Origin: an uncultured Proteiniphilum sp. | Lineage (GTDB): Bacteria > Bacteroidota > Bacteroidia > Bacteroidales > Dysgonomonadaceae | DNA: 64,000 bases | Reading direction: 5' to 3' | NCBI GenBank assembly: GCA_927407015.1 | Contig: CAKMJT010000029.1 | Coordinates: 186,001-250,000, forward strand | Shown here: positions 17,838-26,646 of the stretch, piece after piece | Position numbering within the stretch: position 1 is the stretch's first letter | Layout of the letters: each line of letters opens with the position of its first letter | Notes under the pieces: model-generated | Databases searched by the model: none | The model's input: the letters and a program-made list of their open reading frames with translations, nothing else | What the model was told of the DNA's origin: nothing | Translations under genes and position numbers: made by a program

Positions 17838-18791
17838 CTACATCGCGAGAAGTGGAATATCATAATCTGTTTCGATATACAATTTATCAACTCCATTTGA
17901 CTCTTTAAATCCGACTTTTCCGATACACATCTTCCGAGGGTGGATATTCTTTTCATCATAATGTGCATGATAGACAACGCGCAGATCTCCTTGTTTATCT
18001 TTAAACATTGAACTATGCCCCACTCCGACCAGGTTTCCGGGTTTCTGCAGAAGCGGATTATCAGGATATTTGGTCCATTCGCCAAAAATATCGGTTGCGG
18101 TTGCACATCCAATACCATAAAATTGACTCTCGTAACTATTGGCTGAGTAGGTCATATAATAAACCCCATTGTGTTTCATAACAAAAGCACCTTCATTGAC
18201 CCTGGGCCAAACCTCTTCCCATGGTTGCGATACGTGTATACAAGGATGAAGCGTTTCAGTTTTAATCGTCATCAAATCCGGTTCAAGTTCTGCTACCCAA
18301 ATATTCAATCCATCGTTGAAACGGTCGAAGAACAAATAGGGAGTGCCATCATCATCGATAAAGAGTGAATTGTCAATCGTTTTTTCCCCTTCGATCATTG
18401 GCTTTTGAACCTCCTGCTTAAAGGGGCCGTAAGGTGAGTCGGCCACAGCAACGCAAATATGTTCTTCAGCAGAGTAATACATGTAGAACTTTCCATTCAC
18501 ATAATATACTTCTGGTGCCCAGAACCATCTATCACCGTAGGAATTATCCTTGTGTAACGCCAGTTCGGGGGCCTTGTGCCACTCCTTCAGATCATCTGAA
18601 GTATATACTTCTATCCCATCGGCTGCATTAGTTCCATAGGCATAATAGCGATCATCATGCAGCATAATAAATGGATCCGCCAGTGCTACAGGGGTCTTTT
18701 GTTCTGCCGGAGCTTCTGATTTATCGCCACTACTACAGGCTGACAGGATAAATAAACTGCATAGTGTCGTTAAAAAATAAAATAGTTTCAT
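17838..18791 (-). CDS. GH43 glycoside hydrolase lipoprotein
   Basis: A 317-residue enzyme with lipobox ILSAC (C19). The family 43 residues are all present: base D39 in ALADPFIM, modulator D140 in TIDNSLFIDDDG and acid E200 in VNEGAFVMKHNG. WFWAPEVYYVNGKFYMYYS is the typical second blade. GVGHSSMFKD near the C-terminus supplies the conserved histidine that often binds calcium in arabinan- and xylan-active members. It is the first enzyme after susD, from which it is separated by a strong hairpin, and is followed by the regulator 53 bases on. Alpha-L-arabinofuranosidase or arabinanase activity is the likeliest guess; the subfamily was not assigned. Confidence 0.87.
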   Translation of the reverse strand: MKLFYFLTTLCSLFILSACSSGDKSEAPAEQKTPVALADPFIMLHDDRYYAYGTNAADGIEVYTSDDLKEWHKAPELALHKDNSYGDRWFWAPEVYYVNGKFYMYYSAEEHICVAVADSPYGPFKQEVQKPMIEGEKTIDNSLFIDDDGTPYLFFDRFNDGLNIWVAELEPDLMTIKTETLHPCIHVSQPWEEVWPRVNEGAFVMKHNGVYYMTYSANSYESQFYGIGCATATDIFGEWTKYPDNPLLQKPGNLVGVGHSSMFKDKQGDLRVVYHAHYDEKNIHPRKMCIGKVGFKESNGVDKLYIETDYDIPLLAM

Positions 18792-18809
18792 TTCTTTTGA
18801 ACATGTTTT

Positions 18810-18844
18810 AAGCCCCCTGGCTTCTCGTGAAGCCAGGGAGGCTT
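18810..18844 (-). promoter_or_regulatory. Intercistronic stem-loop between susD and the GH43 gene
   Basis: CCCTGGCTTC and GAAGCCAGGG form a perfect ten-pair stem around a four-base loop. Outer arms AAGCC and GGCTT extend it past a single bulge to about 15 pairs. No T tract follows on the minus strand, so it looks like an mRNA processing or stabilising structure, or a partial attenuator, that would let susCD be expressed more than the downstream enzymes. Confidence 0.75.
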
Positions 18845-18859
18845 ATTTGGCTATTCCTG

Positions 18860-20425
18860 TTAATAATCAGGGTTTTGTTTGATATTGGGATTGTTATTTA
18901 CTTCGTCTGACGGGATTGGTAGGCGGCTGTGACGACCGATCACAAAATTGTTGAAATCCGGGTCACGTGATTTTAATTCATCGATGCCTGCTTGGTTGTC
19001 GAGTAATCCCCAACGCTTGATATCGGCCCAGCGATTTCCCTCAGTTGCCAGTTCCAGCACCCTCTCCATCTGCAAGCGCTTCAGGAAAGCATCCTTACCG
19101 GTGATGGCTGTCGGATGATTCACTGCCAATGCAGGCAAATTGACTCGTGCCCTGACTTTGTCAACATACTGCACGGCATCTGAGACATCACCTCCCGATT
19201 GAACGATTGCCTCGGCATACATCAGCAATACATCCGCAAAACGGATCAGTCTGACATTGGTCGGATTGTGGTAATCATCAAAATCGCGATAATGTTCAGA
19301 GCTGTATTTCCGATAAAATACACGCCCTTTCCAGTTATCCCTGTTCCAGGTCTCTTCGTTGCTCGTCTCCCGATAGATCTTCTCATTGTTCGGAAAATCC
19401 AGATGCTGCTCACTATAGAAAGCAGTATGTCTTAAACGAATATCATAAGCGCCATCAATATCCTTCTCTTTCTTGAATTCGGTAACAATCCAGGGACGAA
19501 TTTCACCGTCAGTCCAACCGATCCCGGGAGGAGCGAAAAACTGACCACGATTCAAACCCAGGTTCGGATCTACATCGAAGTCACCATCCCCTGCGGGTGC
19601 TTTGTGGATATCTGAGTACTGAATTTCAAATACCGACTCAATATTGTTCTCAGTGTCTTTGCGGAAATTATCGGCATAATTATTTACAAGGTCATAATAC
19701 TTCTTGCCTTCCCCTTCGACCAACCATTGCAAATCAGTTTTAGCTTCATTCCACTGATGTAACTGCATATAACTTTTTGCCCGGAATGCTAATGCCGCAC
19801 CCTTGGTGGCACGTCCCTTATTGGCATCGTCCCACACTTCAGGCAACAGTTTTTGTGCTTCGGTAAAATCACTGATTGCCTGTTGATATACAGCGGTGCC
19901 GTTATGTCCTTCGGGTTGCATACCCGGAGTAGATGGTTCCAGAACAATAGGCAGACTATTATTTTCGCTACCCCATAACAATGCAAGATTGTAATAATAA
20001 AGACCTCTTAGAAAATATGCCTGACCGAGGATCTTTTCTTTCTCGTTTTCATCTGCAAAAGTAATCTCGGGCACATGAAACAGAACCTGATTGGCTCTAA
20101 ATATTGCTTCGTAGCAGTCTCTGTAGGTCCATCCATTGCCTTCCCAAAAATTGTAGTTCCTGTATTGGAACTGAGTCCACTCCTTCAATTCAGCCCAGGG
20201 ACTCTGGCTGAAACCTTCATCCGAGGTAAGATCGAGACGGAACCAAAGCCAACGGCTGTAGGTTCCGGGCTTATAAAACATATTGTACACTGCGTTGATG
20301 CCATATTGTGCATCGGTCTCTGTTTTCCAGAAGGTTGCCGTGGTAATGGTATTGGGATTCTCCACATTCACATCACAGCCATTCAGCAAGAAAACAGCAA
20401 ATAATATATATATGATTTTTTTCAT
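18860..20425 (-). CDS. SusD-like glycan-binding outer-membrane lipoprotein
   Basis: The 521-residue protein has a lipoprotein signal (lipobox LLNGC, C17) and the SusD/RagB architecture: early QYGINAVYNMFYKPGTYSRW, the TPR-like stretch ILGQAYFLRGLYYYNLALLWG, and the C-terminal LQMERVLELATEGNRWADIKRWG. SusD lipoproteins cap the SusC barrel and bind the incoming oligosaccharide. It starts 20 bases after the susC stop on the same strand. No separate SusE/F-like surface binding protein follows, so binding may rest on this protein alone. Confidence 0.96.
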   Translation of the reverse strand: MKKIIYILFAVFLLNGCDVNVENPNTITTATFWKTETDAQYGINAVYNMFYKPGTYSRWLWFRLDLTSDEGFSQSPWAELKEWTQFQYRNYNFWEGNGWTYRDCYEAIFRANQVLFHVPEITFADENEKEKILGQAYFLRGLYYYNLALLWGSENNSLPIVLEPSTPGMQPEGHNGTAVYQQAISDFTEAQKLLPEVWDDANKGRATKGAALAFRAKSYMQLHQWNEAKTDLQWLVEGEGKKYYDLVNNYADNFRKDTENNIESVFEIQYSDIHKAPAGDGDFDVDPNLGLNRGQFFAPPGIGWTDGEIRPWIVTEFKKEKDIDGAYDIRLRHTAFYSEQHLDFPNNEKIYRETSNEETWNRDNWKGRVFYRKYSSEHYRDFDDYHNPTNVRLIRFADVLLMYAEAIVQSGGDVSDAVQYVDKVRARVNLPALAVNHPTAITGKDAFLKRLQMERVLELATEGNRWADIKRWGLLDNQAGIDELKSRDPDFNNFVIGRHSRLPIPSDEVNNNPNIKQNPDY

Positions 20426-20445
20426 TGTGATAAGTTTTCTGAGGA

Positions 20446-23400
20446 TTAGAATGATATTTGTGCTCCAAAAGTTACTCCATAGGGATTTGGAAAAGCTCCC
20501 CCATCGTAGCTGCGATCCCAGATATTGGTGTTCAGGAATTCAGGATCCAAACCCGTGTAAGAAGTAAAGGTGATCAGATTCTGAGCGTTTACATATACAC
20601 GAATGTTACTGAAGGTTCTGCCGAGAATTGATTTTGGGAGGTTATATCCGAGCGCCATTTGTTTTACTTTGAGATAACTTCCGTTTTCTAACCAGCGGTC
20701 CTGATCACCACGCACATTACGTGAATCGGCATAGATCGGACGAGGATCTTTTGCATCGGGATTATCGGGTGTCCATGGGTCGTAATTTGCCCTGTAGTTG
20801 GAGTTATCATCAAATCTGTCGAATCCACTTCGAGGTCCGTTAAATGCTTTATGTCCAAAAGCACCACCCAATTGGAACTGAAGATCAAAATTTTTATATT
20901 CAAAGCCCAAATTCATACCCAATTGGAATTTAGGAATGGTAGAACCACTGTGTTGTCTGTCGGCATCGGTGATAACTCCATCATCATTGTAATCAACAAA
21001 CTTCACATCACCCGGTTTTGCATCGGGTTGAATGATTTTCCCTTCGCTGTTTTTATGGGCAAGAACCTCTTCCTGTGTACGGAACAGACCGTCAGTGTGA
21101 ATGAGGTACCATTCACCAATGGGTTTCCCGACAATCGATTTTGTATCCCACTGGGTAAATTCCGTGCGTCCATAGCCTAACTCAATAATTTTGTTTTTCA
21201 GGTAAGAACCGTTCAGATTGATGCTATAACCGAAATCAGCCCCAATTTTATCTCTCCATGTTGCCGATAATTCCAATCCGGTGTTCTGTAATGTAGCTGC
21301 ATTCACATAGGGATTACCGCCATTATTACCGGTCACCCTGAGGATCTGCATGGGTGTAAGTACGTCTCTGGTTTCTTTCAGAAAGTAATCAACTGAAAGG
21401 TTGAGTTTGTTGTTCAGCAATACGGCATCAAAACCGGCATTGAGTTGTGACAATTCTTCCCATTTCAGGTCAGCGTTGGCAAGTCTGATCTGCGTCATAC
21501 CGGTATGCAGAGCCTGGTCTACACCAAAAATTGCCTGTGGAAATACAGTAATAAATGAGACCCAATCCCACACACCGATATTGGAAGTTCCCAGGATACC
21601 GTAGTTCGCGCGAAGCTTCAAATCACCTACCCACGACACATCAAAGAAATCTTCCTGACTGATCCTCCAGCCAGCCGAAACTGAAGGAAAGTAGCCCACC
21701 CTGGTGTCAGGCGAGAATTTAGAAGACTCATCTCTACGCATGGTGAAGCTGAAAAGATACTTTTCATCATAATTGTAATTGACCCGTCCAAAGAGTGAAA
21801 ACAACTTCTCCAAATTGGTATAGCTACCAGTTTTGGGATTTGTCAGTGCTGCATCAAGGTTCCTGAAATAATCGTCTCCAGTCTTCAGTACATCGTTCTT
21901 TGTTCCCCAAATCTGCTCATAATTGGATGTCTGATAACTCATTCCGAAGACTGATGAGATATCGTGTTTCCCGAACTTCTTGTTGTATTCCAATGTGTTG
22001 TCGAACACCAGTCCCTGATATTGAGCTTGATTTTTATTTAAAGAAGAGGGATCATACGGTTGATTGTATGTCCAATACCCTTCTTTCCGTAAATAAGTAT
22101 GCTTGTCGTTACTAAAATCAAATCCCAGATTAAATCTGTACTTCAAGGCATCGAGCAGTTCCAGCTCTGTGAAAAGATTTCCTCTGACGCGCAAGTTACT
22201 GTTTTTGGTATCTTCAAAATCCTCCCTGGCAAATGGATTTGTACCAAATGTCACATCCCTGCTTCCATCACCATAACCGTATCCACCTCTGCTCTCATTA
22301 TTTGGATCATACACGGGAATGGTAGGAAGCATTCGGTAGACGTCAATAATCGGGTTTGTATTCAACTCATCAACTGCATAATGGCTGAGTACAATATTTT
22401 CTCCGATACGAAATGTCACATTGTCACCAAACTGTCGGGATGCCGATGTATTAGATCGGAGCGTGAATCGTTCACTTTTTGTGCCAATAGTGGTACCTGA
22501 ATTGTGTTGATAGTTACCGGAGATAAAATAATTGCTACTGTTGCCACCCCCTGAAAAAGAGATGTTGTGATCCTGTACGATACCGGTCTTGAATACCTCT
22601 TTCTGCCAATCTGTATTTCCATCAAAGTGGTTGGCAGCCGGTCTTCCAGCATTGGAAAATGCCATGTCATTCAGTTCAATCCATTGATCTCGGTTAGTCA
22701 GATTGTATTTAGGCAACCATTGCATGGTTGCACGCGAGGAGACATCAATTTTCATTTTACCCTCTTTACCCTGCTTTGTAGTGATGATGATCACTCCATT
22801 ACCGGCTCGGGATCCGTATATTGCTGCAGCAGATGCATCTTTTAGTACCTGAATGCTTTCAATGTCATTGAAGTTAAAGTCACGATTTGCTCCCGAGACA
22901 ACCCCATCCACGACATAAAGCGGATCACTATTACCAAATGTTCCGGTACCACGGATCTCCACCTTTCCTTCCCTACCGGGAGCACCCGATGTACGTACGG
23001 TTACACCAGGAAGCGTACCCAAAGCATCGCCCACTGTTCCAGTAACGATGGTATTTTTCATCTCGTCAGGATTGAATACTGAAACGGATCCTGTCAGGTC
23101 GGCCTTCCGGATTGTCTGGTAACCGATGACTACCAGTTCTTCCAACACCTCCGTATCTTCTTCCAATGCTATGTTTATGGTTGTTCTCCCGTTGAGAACG
23201 ACAACCTGCGTCGTCATTCCCACATACGATATCTCCAATGTAGCATTTGAAGGTACATTCTGCAAAGTAAAATTACCATCCATATCTGTTACGGTTCCGA
23301 TAGATGTACCTACTACCTGCACCGTTACGCCGATCAGTGGTTCTCCTTTGGTATCGGTAACCACACCTCTTACAGTAATTTCCTGTGCATACAGACATAA

Positions 23401-23469
23401 GGATAACGTCCACATCAGTAGAAACAAAATCCTTTTTGATAAACTAACAGCTTGTTTTTCCATTCTCAC
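20446..23469 (-). CDS. SusC-like TonB-dependent outer-membrane transporter
   Basis: At 1007 residues this is a full SusC/RagA. After the signal peptide (MLW-rich, ending CLYAQ) comes a carboxypeptidase-regulatory-like domain at about 30-110 (VRGVVTDTKGEPLIGVTVQ). The plug domain follows at about 115-230 (LEELVVIGYQTIRKADLTGS; DASAAAIYGSRAGNGVIII), then the 22-strand barrel ending PYGVTFGAQISF. It imports oligosaccharides with TonB energy together with the downstream SusD. It heads the locus, and about 430 bases of non-coding DNA lie upstream. An ATG two codons in (MEKQ) is an alternative start. Confidence 0.96.
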   Translation of the reverse strand: MRMEKQAVSLSKRILFLLMWTLSLCLYAQEITVRGVVTDTKGEPLIGVTVQVVGTSIGTVTDMDGNFTLQNVPSNATLEISYVGMTTQVVVLNGRTTINIALEEDTEVLEELVVIGYQTIRKADLTGSVSVFNPDEMKNTIVTGTVGDALGTLPGVTVRTSGAPGREGKVEIRGTGTFGNSDPLYVVDGVVSGANRDFNFNDIESIQVLKDASAAAIYGSRAGNGVIIITTKQGKEGKMKIDVSSRATMQWLPKYNLTNRDQWIELNDMAFSNAGRPAANHFDGNTDWQKEVFKTGIVQDHNISFSGGGNSSNYFISGNYQHNSGTTIGTKSERFTLRSNTSASRQFGDNVTFRIGENIVLSHYAVDELNTNPIIDVYRMLPTIPVYDPNNESRGGYGYGDGSRDVTFGTNPFAREDFEDTKNSNLRVRGNLFTELELLDALKYRFNLGFDFSNDKHTYLRKEGYWTYNQPYDPSSLNKNQAQYQGLVFDNTLEYNKKFGKHDISSVFGMSYQTSNYEQIWGTKNDVLKTGDDYFRNLDAALTNPKTGSYTNLEKLFSLFGRVNYNYDEKYLFSFTMRRDESSKFSPDTRVGYFPSVSAGWRISQEDFFDVSWVGDLKLRANYGILGTSNIGVWDWVSFITVFPQAIFGVDQALHTGMTQIRLANADLKWEELSQLNAGFDAVLLNNKLNLSVDYFLKETRDVLTPMQILRVTGNNGGNPYVNAATLQNTGLELSATWRDKIGADFGYSINLNGSYLKNKIIELGYGRTEFTQWDTKSIVGKPIGEWYLIHTDGLFRTQEEVLAHKNSEGKIIQPDAKPGDVKFVDYNDDGVITDADRQHSGSTIPKFQLGMNLGFEYKNFDLQFQLGGAFGHKAFNGPRSGFDRFDDNSNYRANYDPWTPDNPDAKDPRPIYADSRNVRGDQDRWLENGSYLKVKQMALGYNLPKSILGRTFSNIRVYVNAQNLITFTSYTGLDPEFLNTNIWDRSYDGGAFPNPYGVTFGAQISF

Positions 23470-23822
23470 ATTTTTTGTTTAGATTATTCATAAGTTGAAA
23501 CAATTAGATATAGTAGATATAGATAAAGACAGATAAAAGGTACATTATCTTATTTCAAAAAAAGATAATTGAGTCCCTTCCGAAAAGTCTCTTTCATTGC
23601 ATACGAACAAAAATACATATTGATATTAGTCATTTTTGATACAGATATAGAGAAATAGGGTTTTCGGAGCAGACTCATAATTGTATTTTCAAGTAATTTT
23701 TGGTTCGATACCGATCAATGTGATGTACGTTTCTCAAATGAACACATGCAAAGTAATATCATTGTTTCCGTCAAGGGTATAATAATCGTCTCAAATAATA
23801 TGATAATTTTATCAAAATAGTC
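23470..23822. other. Upstream region of the first susC gene
   Basis: About 350 bases without a gene. It includes two exact 9-bp direct repeats TAGATATAG at 23505-23513 and 23514-23522, followed by related AGATA-type sequence, 36-53 bases before the susC start. The rest is AT-rich. I found no clear TAnnTTTG on the minus strand. The region must hold the promoter and the site for the HTCS regulator; which bases form it cannot be told by eye. Confidence 0.5.
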
Positions 23823-23854
23823 AAAAAAAAAGAGCTATGTTACTAGCTCTTTTT
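23823..23854 (-). terminator. Rho-independent terminator after the DUF349 gene
   Basis: AAAAAGAGCT and AGCTCTTTTT form a perfect stem around an eight-base loop, followed on the minus strand by a run of T. It lies about 45 bases past the DUF349 stop and upstream of susC, isolating the glycan locus from readthrough. Confidence 0.85.
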
Positions 23855-23899
23855 GGTTGTGCCGTCCTGACACATCTATCTATATGATCAATCAAATCC

Positions 23900-26323
23900 T
23901 CACAGCTCTTTGTCCAGCGCTTCCACTTTTTTGACGATCAGCTGCAGTTCCGTCTTTATTTTCTCCATTTTCTGATTCATGTCATCCAGCAGATGGTTTC
24001 CTTTTTTGGAAGATACAGAAAGAAATCCGATATTGTTTTCGTAGGTCTGCAGTTCGCCTTTCATCCGTTCGTACTGACGCATCAATCTTTCGCGTTCACG
24101 CAGGAGCTGATTTTTGGCGTTGCCCGATTTAGCCATATCGGATATATTGGTTTTGAAGCTCTCCAGTTTTCGATCGGCCTTATCGATGTTTAACCGATCG
24201 AACTGGGCTTCCGTTGCGTCATAAAAATCCCTGTATACATGATCTTTCATTTTATAGGGCACATGACCGATGGCATACCATTCGTCCATCAACGCATGGA
24301 GTAATACCAAGGCTTCATCTGCCTCCAGGGATGGATCCAGTTTGCTGATTTTGTCGACAATCTCTTTCTTGGCTGCCAGATTGCGGGTCTCCTCCTCATA
24401 CTGTGAAGAAGTGTGCAGTTTCTTCTGGTCAAAGAAGTAATCACAGGCAGCAATAAAACGTTTCCAGATTGTATCCACATATTTGTGCGGAACAATACCG
24501 ATACTTTTCCACTCTTTCTGGATGTCGATCATATCCTGGGTTGTTTTCTTCCAATCCTGGCTCTCTTTCAACGCTTCGGCACGTTCACAGAGGATGGTTT
24601 TTTTCCGGAGGTTCTCCTCCATTTCTCCGCGAAGTGACTTGTAGAAATCGTTCTTCGTCTTGAAAAACAGGTCGCAGGCAGCACGGTATCGTTTGTAAAT
24701 CTTTGTATTCCATTTTCGCGGCACATAACCTATCTGACGCCATTGTGACTGAATATCGAGCACCTCTTTCACTTTGTTGTTCCAGTCCTTGATGGTCGTA
24801 ATCTGACTGTAGTCAATCGCTTCCAGCTTCTCACACAAAGCGGTCTTTAACTCCAGGTTCTCGTCTTCTTTCCCCCTCAGGGCTTCAAAATGAACCTGGT
24901 ATTTTTTATTGATACTGGCGGATGCTTCCTTGAACCGATTCCATATCTCTTCTCTCTCTTTCCTGGAAACAGGACCTATCTCTCTCCACTCCTGATGCAG
25001 ATTTTGCAACTGGTGGAATGCAGAGATGACATCCGGTTCTTCGTTAAGTCTTTCCGCAGCTTCACAGAGCTCCGTTTTTAAATCCAGGTTCTTCCTGAAA
25101 TCGTATTCCCTGAACTCGTTATTGATACGCACCAGATCATAAAATTTCTCTACATAGCGCTGATACGATTTCCACAAATCATTCACTTTAGCCTGTGGTA
25201 CCAGCCTGATGTCGTTCCACTCCTGCTGAAGTGATTTAAATTCCTGATAGGTTTTATTGAAATCTTCCTGACCCTGGGTCTCGGTCAGCACTTTTATCTG
25301 TTCAATGATAGCCAGTTTTCTGGCAACGTTTCGTTCTTTCTCAACCTCTTCTTTCGCAAAGATGGCCGCACGTTTTTCCTTTATTTTCTGTAACAACTCT
25401 TTTCCTTCGGCGTAGATCTCCGGATCTCTGGCCACGAAATCGATTTCTTCACCGCCCCCGGAGAGGAAAACCTGTTTCTGTGCTTCCGTTTCATTTCGCA
25501 GTGACCGGTAGAATTGATTCTTATATTCATCCACATCCTTCCGTTTCGGATTGTCTGAATCTATCAGGTTGCGAAGGTTCCGCACAATCTCTTCGATGGA
25601 TAACAGGGTTATAGTGGCATCGTCCGACAGGGAATGCTCGTCGGTATCGTCTTCCTCTGTTTCAGGTTCTTCTGCTTCGTGATGGTCTTCCAGGTCATAA
25701 TCGATGGATACTTCCTGTTCCACGGCAGCTTCTTCAGCAACGGGTTTTTCTACGACCGCTTCTTCAACTAAAGCTTCTTCTGTAACAGATTTTTCTACGA
25801 CCGCTTCTTTAGCAACAGGTTCTTTCACAACAGGTTCTTCTTCAACGGATACTTCCGCTACCGGTTCTTCTGTTACTAATTCTTCTGTTACCGCTTCTTC
25901 TGTTACCGCTTCTCCTGTCACCGCTTCTCCTGTCACCGCTTCTTCCGCAACGGAATCTTCCCTGGCAGGTTTTTCCGCAGTCTCAACAAAGACGGGTTCT
26001 TCTACAGGCTCTACAGCGGCTGTTTCCTCCACAGATTCTTCAAAGACGGGTTCCTCTGCAGGCACTACCTCTGCAGGTTCTCCATTCACCACTGTTTCCT
26101 TCACAGCTATTTCATCTTGCACAATGATTTGATCCGAAACTGTTTCGCCGACTGCAGCGACTTCAGTCCCGGTGTCCAATACAGGATTCTCATCAGGAAG
26201 CGTATCAGGCTGAGGGGTTTCTACCGTCGCATCCTTTTCCGTGATTTCAGGCTGCAGGCTGTTATCGGTATTTTCTTCGTTAACAGGTAGTTTTTTGTTC
26301 TCAAGATTGTTTTTCGTATTCAT
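23900..26323 (-). CDS. DUF349-repeat protein with acidic repetitive N-terminus
   Basis: From the ATG at 26323 (MNTKNNLENKK) the product is about 807 residues. The first 200 or so are very acidic and repetitive, with pentapeptides such as EAVTG, EAVTE and ELVTE. The rest is helical and contains several DUF349 repeats, each with a W-x-x-I/Y-G motif (EWNDIRLVP, EWREIGPVS, QWRQIGYVP, EWKSIGIVP, EWYAIGHVP) and a following R-Y/F-x-x-A-C-D. A C-terminal coiled coil follows. The family's role is unknown. The longer reading from 26431 would place codons over a promoter-like element at 26429-26436, so the later start is preferred. Confidence 0.88.
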   Translation of the reverse strand: MNTKNNLENKKLPVNEENTDNSLQPEITEKDATVETPQPDTLPDENPVLDTGTEVAAVGETVSDQIIVQDEIAVKETVVNGEPAEVVPAEEPVFEESVEETAAVEPVEEPVFVETAEKPAREDSVAEEAVTGEAVTGEAVTEEAVTEELVTEEPVAEVSVEEEPVVKEPVAKEAVVEKSVTEEALVEEAVVEKPVAEEAAVEQEVSIDYDLEDHHEAEEPETEEDDTDEHSLSDDATITLLSIEEIVRNLRNLIDSDNPKRKDVDEYKNQFYRSLRNETEAQKQVFLSGGGEEIDFVARDPEIYAEGKELLQKIKEKRAAIFAKEEVEKERNVARKLAIIEQIKVLTETQGQEDFNKTYQEFKSLQQEWNDIRLVPQAKVNDLWKSYQRYVEKFYDLVRINNEFREYDFRKNLDLKTELCEAAERLNEEPDVISAFHQLQNLHQEWREIGPVSRKEREEIWNRFKEASASINKKYQVHFEALRGKEDENLELKTALCEKLEAIDYSQITTIKDWNNKVKEVLDIQSQWRQIGYVPRKWNTKIYKRYRAACDLFFKTKNDFYKSLRGEMEENLRKKTILCERAEALKESQDWKKTTQDMIDIQKEWKSIGIVPHKYVDTIWKRFIAACDYFFDQKKLHTSSQYEEETRNLAAKKEIVDKISKLDPSLEADEALVLLHALMDEWYAIGHVPYKMKDHVYRDFYDATEAQFDRLNIDKADRKLESFKTNISDMAKSGNAKNQLLRERERLMRQYERMKGELQTYENNIGFLSVSSKKGNHLLDDMNQKMEKIKTELQLIVKKVEALDKEL
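25884..25943 (-). repeat. Four 15-bp coding repeats in the DUF349 gene
   Basis: Two identical units TCTGTTACCGCTTCT (plus strand) are followed by two identical units CCTGTCACCGCTTCT, encoding successive EAVT[E/G] pentapeptides. The pairs differ at two bases. The in-frame 15-bp period means copy-number change would alter the linker length without a frameshift. Confidence 0.85.
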
Positions 26324-26646
26324 CAGTAGTCCCTTCGTTTTACCCGAACCGCAGAGGCCGGGATGTTGCATTTCAAATTTTATTTTTTTTAAAACACGAT
26401 AGCAGTTTTTATCATCCTGCCAGTACGTCAAAAGTAATACAAATTAACGCAATATTTTCGTGAATCCATCGGTTTTTACTATTTATTTCAAGGCGGAAGA
26501 AAAAATGAAACCTGATTTTTGATGTTAAAAAAAACGTTTCCGGAAGATTTAATTCGGTTAAAATTAAGTGTTCATACAAAAATAGCTGCCTCAGCAAAGC
26601 AGCAAAGCGATGAAGTCACCCCGTAAAGTGACTTCCTGAACCTTGT
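26324..26646. other. Intergenic region between der and the DUF349 gene
   Basis: About 320 bases with no credible gene. It holds two candidate minus-strand -7 elements (26429-26436 and 26577-26584). A perfect eight-pair hairpin, GAAGTCAC/GTGACTTC, lies at 26612-26635, 12 bases past the der stop; it has no T tract and may mark the der mRNA end. Confidence 0.55.
26429..26436 (-). promoter_or_regulatory. Candidate -7 element for the DUF349 gene
   Basis: TACTTTTG on the minus strand fits TAnnTTTG and would start transcription about 100 bases before the ATG at 26323. A second match, TATTTTTG, lies at 26577-26584 on the same strand. Confidence 0.45.

Noticed and set aside
25704-26132. 142-codon plus-strand frame rich in serine and threonine
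   Set aside because: It is the antisense shadow of the acidic repeat region of the DUF349 gene, which has strong domain support on the minus strand.
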